This document shows, piece by piece, positions 23,233 through 28,772 of a stretch of DNA of 28,772 nt (positions are counted from its first letter, which is position 1; each line of letters starts with the position of its first letter). A program made the position numbers and the translations under genes. The stretch lies in NCBI RefSeq assembly GCF_035271705.1, contig NZ_DATERI010000159.1:1-28772 (forward strand), written 5' to 3'. Source of the DNA: Buttiauxella sp035271705 (GTDB taxonomy: Bacteria > Pseudomonadota > Gammaproteobacteria > Enterobacterales > Enterobacteriaceae). The notes under the pieces are model-generated. The model was not told where the DNA came from. It saw only the letters and a list, made by a program, of their open reading frames with translations, and did not search any database.

Positions 23233-23337
23233 AAGGCTATGAATCAACACATTGATTTATAAGCATGGAAATCCCCTGAGTGAAACAACGAATTGCTGTG
23301 TGTAGTCTTTGCCCATCTCAATGATGGGCCTTTTTTT
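23233..23337 (+). ncRNA. rprA: RprA small regulatory RNA
   Basis: A region of about 105 bases nearly identical to E. coli RprA. It includes the 5' stem ATCAACACATTGATTTATAA, the conserved pairing segment GAAATCCCCTGAGTGAAACA and the segment ACGAATTGCTGTGTGTAGTC. It ends with the terminator GCCCATC-loop-GATGGGC followed by seven T. RprA works with Hfq to open the rpoS leader for translation and to regulate other targets such as csgD, and it is made when the Rcs system is active. Location downstream of ydiK is as in E. coli. Its right-hand neighbours differ from E. coli (a GH3 gene instead of ydiL). Confidence 0.95.
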
Positions 23338-23345
23338 GCCTATTG

Positions 23346-23470
23346 TTTGCCCGTTATACTTCGAGTTACTGCGGCGTTGACTGCACTCGCTCACCCCAGT
23401 CACTTATTTAAGTAAGCTCCTGGAGATGAGCTCACTTGCCACCTTGCTTTAACTCGAATTATTTAGTGCA
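23346..23470 (-). repeat. ERIC (IRU) element, copy 2, inverted and degenerate
   Basis: The ERIC core appears in inverse orientation (CTCACCCCAGTCACTTATTT, then AAGTAAGCTCCTGGAGAT), with decayed tips (TTTGCCC and ATTTAGTGCA). It fills the space between the RprA terminator and the GH3 stop codon, so GH3 transcripts read through it at their 3' end. Confidence 0.88.
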
Positions 23471-23474
23471 CGCA

Positions 23475-25859
23475 TTAAATTCGGGATGATAAAACCTCAC
23501 AATGACTCACCATTCGCCACTGACCGGTAATCACCCTCGTTTCGCCTGTCACGCTGACAACGCCCGAACTTCTGATATCACCACTTGATGCGCCAATACG
23601 AATCTCAAACTCGCCTGGCTCCACCACGCGTTCACCATTGCGGCGGGTGAAATTCAGCATATCGGTCGGCACACTAAAGGTGAGACGCGCGCTTGCTCCC
23701 GGCTCAAGTTGCACGCGCTGGAAGGCTTTTAGTTCCTGAACTGGGCGCACCATCGACGCCACTTTGTCATGAACATAAAGCTGCACGACTTCACTCCCCG
23801 CCACCGCGCCACGGTTGCTGACAGTCATGCTCACATTCACTACCCCGTTATCATTGGGCACAACATCACTGGATAATTGCAGCGGACTATAGTCAAACTC
23901 AGTCCAGGTTTTGCCATAACCAAACGGATAGCGGGAACCAAAGTGGAACGCGAAGGGTGTCCCTCCGCTCTTCAGTTTGTGGTTGTAGTAGTACGGCATG
24001 GCACCCGCACTTTTAGGGATGGAGACCACTAGCCGCCCGCCAGGTTCTGCACGCCCCGTCAATACATCGGCAATCGCATGTCCACCTTCCTGCCCTGGTG
24101 CCCAGGCCATAAGCAGTGCAGCCACGTTATCTTCCTGGCCGCCCAAGTTATAAGGCCGGCCGCCCGTCATCACCACCACCACGGGTTTGCCTGTTGCAAT
24201 CAGTTCATCCAGCAATTGCTGCTGTACGCCAGGCAGTAACAGGCTGTCGGTATCTGAACCTTCGCCCACGGTACCGCTCTGGAATAAGCCGGATAAATCC
24301 CCGACGCACAGCACCACAACATCACTTTGTTGGGCAATTTTTACTGCATCAGGAATCAACGAAATGTCGTTAGAAACGGGTGAAGACTGCATCGGTTTAC
24401 CGCCGCTGTCACCGGGGAAAACAGGTGCACCCGCCATACGTTTTTCGATGATGTGGCAACCTTTGGCATAACGGATATTTTCGCGACCTAGTCGCTCACG
24501 CAGGGCTTGCATGGGCGTGACCACCTGTGATGTTTGCTCCAGCATATCGCTGATTATCAAATGCACCGGGAAACTATAACCGCTGAGCAGTGCCAGCGGG
24601 TCGTCAGCTGTTGGTCCAATAACGGCGACACGCGGCTGCCCCTTGAGCGGTAATGTGCCGTCATTCTCAAGCATGGTGATAGAACGCGTTGCGACTTCAC
24701 GCGCAAGCTTGATGTTGGATTCGCTTTGCAGCGCGACACTGTTTTCATCACGATAAGGGTGTTCAAACAGGCCCAGACGAAATTTCTCTTTCAGTACGCG
24801 AGCGACAATTTCATCAACTTTTTCCATGGTGATTAAACCACGCTCGACAGCCTGTGCCAGATGGCGCGCGCAGTCATCTTTCGGCAGTTCCACATCCAGC
24901 CCGGCATTAAAGGCCAGCGCCGCCGATTCTGCCGCATCGTGAGAAATACCGTGATGCTGATGTAGTAGGCTAACACCGCCGTAATCAGCAACAATCAGCC
25001 CATCAAAGCCCCATTGTTCACGCAACACGGTAGTGAGTAAGAATTCATCTGAGTGCCCTGGCTGATTATCAATGTCGTGGTAGGCAGGCATGACAGATCC
25101 GGCATTTGCCAGTTTCACCGCCATTTCGAACGGCAGCAGGAAGGTATCGTTCAATTCGCAAAAGCCCAGATGGACTGGCGCATGGTTACGCGCCCCTTCG
25201 CTAAACGAGTGCCCAACATAGTGTTTCAGTGTCGCCAGCAGGTCACGGCTCTTGCCTTGCAGACCTTTCACATAATGCGTGGCCATCATTCCCACCAGCC
25301 ACGGGTCTTCACCAAATGTCTCTTCGGTTCGTCCCCAGCGCACATCACGTGACACATCCAGCACCGGCGCAAGCCCTTGATGGCAGCCCGTAGAGCGGGC
25401 TTCATCACCAATAGCTGCTGCAACCCGTTCGATAAGATCCAGATCCCAGGTGGAACCATAGTTTAGGGATGAAGGGAAAAGTGTGGCGTCTTTGCACAAC
25501 AAACCGACTAAACACTCTTCGTGAAACATTGCCGGAATACCCAATCGTGTTTCTTCAACCAGGGTTTTCTGTAAACGATTGGCCGCACGTACACCTTCTT
25601 TTGCCTCCACAATGTGGGTGCCTAACGGCCTTGTGATTTGCCCGACACCCAGTTTAAGGCGCTCAGTAAGTACTGCCTGTTCGGTTACTCCGGCAAACTC
25701 ATCGCTTAAATCAGTACGTTCACGGTGCTGACCGTCGCTGGATAAAATCAGCCAATACGCATGCATTTGTGCGAATTTTTCTTCCGCTGTCATGCGCGAC
25801 AGCAGATCGCTAACACGTTCACTAATTGGGCGGTAAGCGTCCTGATAAATGGCAGACAT
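23475..25859 (-). CDS. GH3 family beta-glycosidase (glucosidase/xylosidase-like)
   Basis: A 794-residue family 3 glycoside hydrolase that should cleave non-reducing terminal beta-glycosides by retention. The (beta/alpha)8 domain contains FHEECLVGL (112-120), RWGRTEETFGEDP (174-186), KHYVGHS (212-218) and the nucleophile region GLIVADYGGV with Asp292. The C-terminal alpha/beta domain follows, and a fibronectin III-like domain lies near residues 690-775 (SEVVQLYVHDKVASMVRPVQ). No signal peptide is present, so the enzyme is cytoplasmic. Tyr after the nucleophile, where many members have Trp, recalls beta-xylosidase-like subgroups; the substrate is not settled. It is divergent from a YicJ-like symporter, which probably imports its substrate. 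Confidence 0.93.
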   Translation of the reverse strand: MSAIYQDAYRPISERVSDLLSRMTAEEKFAQMHAYWLILSSDGQHRERTDLSDEFAGVTEQAVLTERLKLGVGQITRPLGTHIVEAKEGVRAANRLQKTLVEETRLGIPAMFHEECLVGLLCKDATLFPSSLNYGSTWDLDLIERVAAAIGDEARSTGCHQGLAPVLDVSRDVRWGRTEETFGEDPWLVGMMATHYVKGLQGKSRDLLATLKHYVGHSFSEGARNHAPVHLGFCELNDTFLLPFEMAVKLANAGSVMPAYHDIDNQPGHSDEFLLTTVLREQWGFDGLIVADYGGVSLLHQHHGISHDAAESAALAFNAGLDVELPKDDCARHLAQAVERGLITMEKVDEIVARVLKEKFRLGLFEHPYRDENSVALQSESNIKLAREVATRSITMLENDGTLPLKGQPRVAVIGPTADDPLALLSGYSFPVHLIISDMLEQTSQVVTPMQALRERLGRENIRYAKGCHIIEKRMAGAPVFPGDSGGKPMQSSPVSNDISLIPDAVKIAQQSDVVVLCVGDLSGLFQSGTVGEGSDTDSLLLPGVQQQLLDELIATGKPVVVVMTGGRPYNLGGQEDNVAALLMAWAPGQEGGHAIADVLTGRAEPGGRLVVSIPKSAGAMPYYYNHKLKSGGTPFAFHFGSRYPFGYGKTWTEFDYSPLQLSSDVVPNDNGVVNVSMTVSNRGAVAGSEVVQLYVHDKVASMVRPVQELKAFQRVQLEPGASARLTFSVPTDMLNFTRRNGERVVEPGEFEIRIGASSGDIRSSGVVSVTGETRVITGQWRMVSHCEVLSSRI

Positions 25860-26165
25860 AGTATTCCCTTTTTGATTTCGGCCATCCCCATGAGGGTGCG
25901 CGGAGATAATTTTCAGCCATCAATATGAGTGATAAATGAAGCCGCAAACAATTGTCAGAATACCCAGCAAGTTTATGTTTTTTGGTTTTTAGCCATAAGT
26001 GTGATGGGATTCAAAAATATTCTAGCTAACACGATCCTTCAGTATAAAAAATGGGAATAAGAGATAACTGCGTCACAGTTGATAAGAAACATAAAACGCA
26101 AATGAAAAATTACAATACTCCTCATCACATTCACCACATATAACTAGTGCTATCCGCGAGGTATA
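25860..26165. promoter_or_regulatory. Divergent control region of GH3 gene and symporter
   Basis: No gene is seen. AGTGTGATGGGATTCAAA near 25999-26016 resembles a CRP site with one good half (TGTGA). AACTG-CGTCA-CAGTT (26066-26080) is a short perfect inverted repeat, a possible operator. Strongly AT-rich stretches around 26040-26130 fit a promoter zone, but I cannot fix -35/-10 pairs on either strand. No regulator gene is adjacent. Confidence 0.4.
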
Positions 26166-26291
26166 TATACCCAAATAATTCGAGTTGCAGGTAGGCGGCA
26201 AGGGAGCAAATCTCCAGGAGCTTACTTGAGTAAGTGACCAGGGTTTGTGAGTGCAACCAACACCCCTGCGACTTGAAGTATGAGGGGTATA
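26166..26291 (+). repeat. ERIC (IRU) element, copy 3
   Basis: A 126-base element with TATACCC/GGGTATA tips and the ERIC core (CTCCAGGAGCTTACTTGAGT then AAGTGACCAGGG). It ends 26 bases before the symporter ATG, so it lies in or next to the mRNA leader. An open frame starting inside it at 26234 would add 28 ERIC-encoded residues and is not believed. Confidence 0.93.
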
Positions 26292-26317
26292 TTCCGACTC
26301 TTAATAAAGGTGAATGT

Positions 26318-27715
26318 ATGTCGGTGCTTACTGAAAAAATTACCATTAAAGAAAAACTGGGTTTTGGGCTAGGTGATGCGGCAAGCCACATCGTGTTTGA
26401 TTCCTCCGTAGCTATTCTGGCTTATTTCTACACCAATATTTATGGTTTACCCCCAGCAGTGATGGGGACTCTATTTTTAGTGGTTAGGGTACTTGATGCC
26501 ATTACCGATCCGATTATGGGGGCTATTGCTGACCAAACAAAAAGTCGTTGGGGACGCTTCCGTCCGTGGTTACTGATCATCTGTATTCCCTTTGCAGTAA
26601 GTTGTGTCCTGGTTTATTCAACTCCCGACTTTGACCAAACGGGTAAAATTGTTTACGCCGTTCTCGCTTATATTTTCATGACACTAATGTACACAGCGAT
26701 TAATATTCCGTATTGCTCATTAGGCGCTGCAATTACTTCTGATCCGCAAGAAAACCTGTCACTGCAATCCTGGCGTTTTGCCATTGCTCCCATTGGTGGT
26801 GCGATGGGTACAGCATTGATTCTGCCGTTGGCTGATTTTATTTCACCGGGTGACAGAGCAGCAGGCATGCAGTGGGCGATGGGTCTCTTCGGGGTGATTG
26901 GCTGCTTCATGTTCCTGGTCTGCTTCATGACGACCCGCGAACGTATTACACCGGTTAAAGAAGAAAACCTGAACATCATGCGCGATGTCCGCGTGTTATT
27001 AAAAAACGACCAGTGGCGTATTCTGTCGGTTTATAACCTGGCAATGTTGTGTGGTGTGGTCGTGCGTGGCAGTCTGCTCGTTTATTTCGTGCAATATATT
27101 CTTAATCAGGGCAGCGGCATTATTTCTATGTTTATGCTTGCTACGACTGTTGCTGCGGTATTTGGTAGTTTGTTTGCAAAACATCTTGGTGGCTGGATGT
27201 GTAAAATCCGCGCCTCGATTTGGGTGAACGTGCTCAGTGCGGTGGTCGGGTTATTGTTCTTAGTGTTACCGACTGATTACTGGATGCCCGCTTTTATCGT
27301 GCATATCGCCCTTAATATATTGCAGGGTATTAATGCTCCACTGCAATGGTCAATGATTACCGATGCGAATAACTATGGTGAATGGAAAACCCAACGTCGC
27401 ATTACAGGAATGAATGTCGCTGCAAATATCTTCATCATTAAGTTGGGCGTAGCAATCGGTGGCGCATTAACGGGGTGGGGTCTGGCATGGTTTGGTTATC
27501 AAGCCGGGGTGGAGCAACAATCAGCCGAGGCTGTGCGTGGCGTACTGATTCTGTTTACCGTACTGCCCGCTATTTTCTACTTAATGACAGCCATCTCGAT
27601 TCGTTATTACAAATTAACTGAAGAGAGAATGAACAGTATTGTGAGCGACTTGCGTGTAGGGAAATTCCAGAGTGAAAGTGAAGTCACTGGGGTTATGACG
27701 CCAAAAGTCTCGTAA
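26318..27715 (+). CDS. YicJ-like GPH-family glycoside:cation symporter
   Basis: A 465-residue, about 12-span inner-membrane symporter of the GPH family, close to E. coli YicJ (about 460 residues). It carries KEKLGFGLGDAASHIVFD at the start, RVLDAITDPIMGAIADQTKSR with the conserved acidic residues, RWGRFRPWLL and NIPYCSLGAAITSDPQ. GPH relatives import beta-xylosides or other glycosides with a cation. The ATG at 26318 is chosen because it gives the family N-terminus and has AAAGGTGA upstream; the upstream in-frame ATG lies inside an ERIC repeat. The divergent cytoplasmic GH3 enzyme suggests import of an intact glycoside followed by hydrolysis. A clear terminator follows. Confidence 0.93.
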   Translation: MSVLTEKITIKEKLGFGLGDAASHIVFDSSVAILAYFYTNIYGLPPAVMGTLFLVVRVLDAITDPIMGAIADQTKSRWGRFRPWLLIICIPFAVSCVLVYSTPDFDQTGKIVYAVLAYIFMTLMYTAINIPYCSLGAAITSDPQENLSLQSWRFAIAPIGGAMGTALILPLADFISPGDRAAGMQWAMGLFGVIGCFMFLVCFMTTRERITPVKEENLNIMRDVRVLLKNDQWRILSVYNLAMLCGVVVRGSLLVYFVQYILNQGSGIISMFMLATTVAAVFGSLFAKHLGGWMCKIRASIWVNVLSAVVGLLFLVLPTDYWMPAFIVHIALNILQGINAPLQWSMITDANNYGEWKTQRRITGMNVAANIFIIKLGVAIGGALTGWGLAWFGYQAGVEQQSAEAVRGVLILFTVLPAIFYLMTAISIRYYKLTEERMNSIVSDLRVGKFQSESEVTGVMTPKVS

Positions 27716-27750
27716 TAAAAAAGGCTCCTCTGCGATGAGGAGCCTTTTTC
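27716..27750 (+). terminator. Rho-independent terminator of the symporter gene
   Basis: AAAAAAGGCTCCTC-6-GAGGAGCCTTTTTC is a GC-rich 10-pair stem with flanking A and T runs right after the stop codon. The A run means it may also work for transcripts coming from the ppsA side. Confidence 0.93.
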
Positions 27751-27759
27751 GATTAAAGC

Positions 27760-27865
27760 TATACCCAAGTCACTTCAAGATGCAGGTAGGCGGCAATCGA
27801 ATGACAAATTCGTCGGGTGAGTGAGAGCAGCCAACACCCCTGCATCTTGAAGGACGACGGGTATA
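27760..27865 (+). repeat. ERIC-like element, copy 4, shortened
   Basis: A 106-base element with TATACCC/GGGTATA tips and typical ERIC arms (GCAGGTAGGCGGCAA and GCAGCCAACACCCCTGCA). It lacks the central CAGGAGCTTACTTGAGTAAG part. Its outer arms pair well (CAAGATGCAGG with CCTGCATCTTG). It abuts the ppsA stop codon. Confidence 0.82.
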
Positions 27866-27866
27866 G

Positions 27867-28772
27867 TTATTTATTCGCTTCTGCCAGACTCAACCAGGTT
27901 TGCACTACTGTATCCGGGTTCAGAGAAAGACTATCAATCCCCTCTTCCATCAACCAGACCGCAAAATCTTCATGGTCGGACGGGCCTTGTCCGCAGATAC
28001 CGACGTATTTACCTTGCTTCTTAGCCGCTTTGATTGCCATCGACAGCAGTGCTTTCACTGCGTCGTTGCGCTCGTCAAACAGTTCGGAAACGACGCCTGA
28101 GTCGCGGTCCAGTCCCAACGCCAGTTGGGTCATGTCGTTTGAACCGATGGAGAAACCATCGAAATATTGCAAGAACTCATCAGCCAGCAAGGCGTTTGAT
28201 GGGATCTCACACATCATGATGATTTTCAGCCCGTTCTCACCGCGTTTCAGACCCTGACGTTCCAGTTCTTCAACTACGGCTTTAGCCTGCGCGACGGTAC
28301 GCACAAACGGCACCATCACTTCGACGTTGGTCAGACCCATCTCGTTACGTACGCGTTTCATGGCGGCACATTCCAGTGCGAAGCAATCGCGGAAGCTGTC
28401 GGACACATAACGCCCCGCCCCACGGAAACCAAGCATTGGGTTTTCTTCTTCCGGCTCATAACGCTCGCCACCCACCAGGTTGGCGTATTCGTTGGTTTTG
28501 AAATCGGAAAGACGAACAATCACGCGCTTCGGCGCAAATGCGGCACCCAGCGTCGCAATCCCTTCGGTTAGACGGCCGATGTAGAACTCAATCGGGTCAT
28601 CAAAGCCTTTCATCATTTGACGAATCTGCTGCTGCAATTCCGGCGTTTGCTGATCAAACTCCAGCAACGCTTTGGGATGCACGCCAATCATACGGTTGAT
28701 AATGAACTCCAGACGCGCCAGGCCAACACCTTCGTTCGGCAAGCAGGCGAAATCGAACGCACGATCCGGATT
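27867..28772 (-). CDS. ppsA: Phosphoenolpyruvate synthase, C-terminal part
   Basis: The last about 301 codons of ppsA; the gene continues in frame past the right edge, beginning here at NPDRAFDFAC. PpsA makes phosphoenolpyruvate from pyruvate and ATP, giving AMP and phosphate, for growth on three-carbon compounds. The visible part is the PEP/pyruvate-binding TIM-barrel domain: NEYANLVGGERYEPEEENPM, LGFRGAGRYVSDSF, KIIMMCEIPSNALL, FSIGSNDMTQLALGLDRDSG and GICGQGPSDHEDFA with the catalytic Cys. It is nearly identical to E. coli PpsA. Its 3' end directly adjoins an ERIC-like repeat. Confidence 0.97.
   Translation of the reverse strand, partial: NPDRAFDFACLPNEGVGLARLEFIINRMIGVHPKALLEFDQQTPELQQQIRQMMKGFDDPIEFYIGRLTEGIATLGAAFAPKRVIVRLSDFKTNEYANLVGGERYEPEEENPMLGFRGAGRYVSDSFRDCFALECAAMKRVRNEMGLTNVEVMVPFVRTVAQAKAVVEELERQGLKRGENGLKIIMMCEIPSNALLADEFLQYFDGFSIGSNDMTQLALGLDRDSGVVSELFDERNDAVKALLSMAIKAAKKQGKYVGICGQGPSDHEDFAVWLMEEGIDSLSLNPDTVVQTWLSLAEANK

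Noticed and set aside
1..28772. CRISPR arrays, tRNA or rRNA genes, integrase or transposase genes
   Set aside because: No regularly spaced repeats, no tRNA-like cloverleaf and no transposase or integrase frames were seen. The only mobile traces are ERIC/REP-type repeats and the ash relic.

Overview
The window is a chromosomal segment of an enterobacterium (order Enterobacterales, close to Escherichia, Enterobacter or Kluyvera relatives; genus not determinable by reading alone). The evidence is near E. coli-like proteins in E. coli-like order: pykF, lpp, ldtE, sufE-S-D-C-B-A, then menI, ydiJ, ydiK, the sRNA gene rprA, and ppsA at the right edge. Four ERIC (IRU) repeats point the same way. This backbone is interrupted by three blocks that E. 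coli lacks at these positions.

Region by region. (1) Positions 1-3290: an AT-rich leader with a perfect CRP half-site pair and several palindromes. It is followed by a GPH-family sugar:cation symporter and a signal-less GH28 glycosidase, apparently a two-gene import-and-cleave operon for pectin-derived oligosaccharides. (2) 3291-7211: a gene-poor gap, the Cra-type operator and promoter of pykF, pykF, lpp, and ldtE on the opposite strand. (3) 7312-13060: the complete sufABCDSE Fe-S assembly operon on the minus strand, with a Fur box over its promoter. A hairpin-forming insertion lies between sufB and sufC. (4) 13240-16292: on the minus strand, nudI, a DctB/FixL-type histidine kinase, a FixJ-type regulator, and a secreted HbpS/GlcG-family protein. 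(5) 16300-18025: a small accessory patch holding a RelE-like/HTH toxin-antitoxin pair with twin palindromic operators, a broken phage P4-type ash gene, and an unrecognised 145-codon gene that starts on the ash stop codon. (6) 18112-23337: menI and ydiJ on the minus strand, ydiK on the plus strand, and rprA. (7) 23475-27750: a GH3 glycosidase divergent from a second, YicJ-like GPH symporter, between rprA and ppsA, with ERIC elements on every side. (8) The ppsA 3' part runs off the right edge.

Functionally, central PEP/pyruvate metabolism (pykF, ppsA), envelope structure (lpp, ldtE, rprA) and Fe-S assembly (suf) are core. The two GPH-plus-glycosidase modules suggest plant-associated carbohydrate use. 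The parts least explained by known biology are the HbpS-type protein beside a two-component system, the ash relic with its coupled orphan gene, the toxin frame that runs through into its antitoxin gene, and the structured insertion inside the suf operon.
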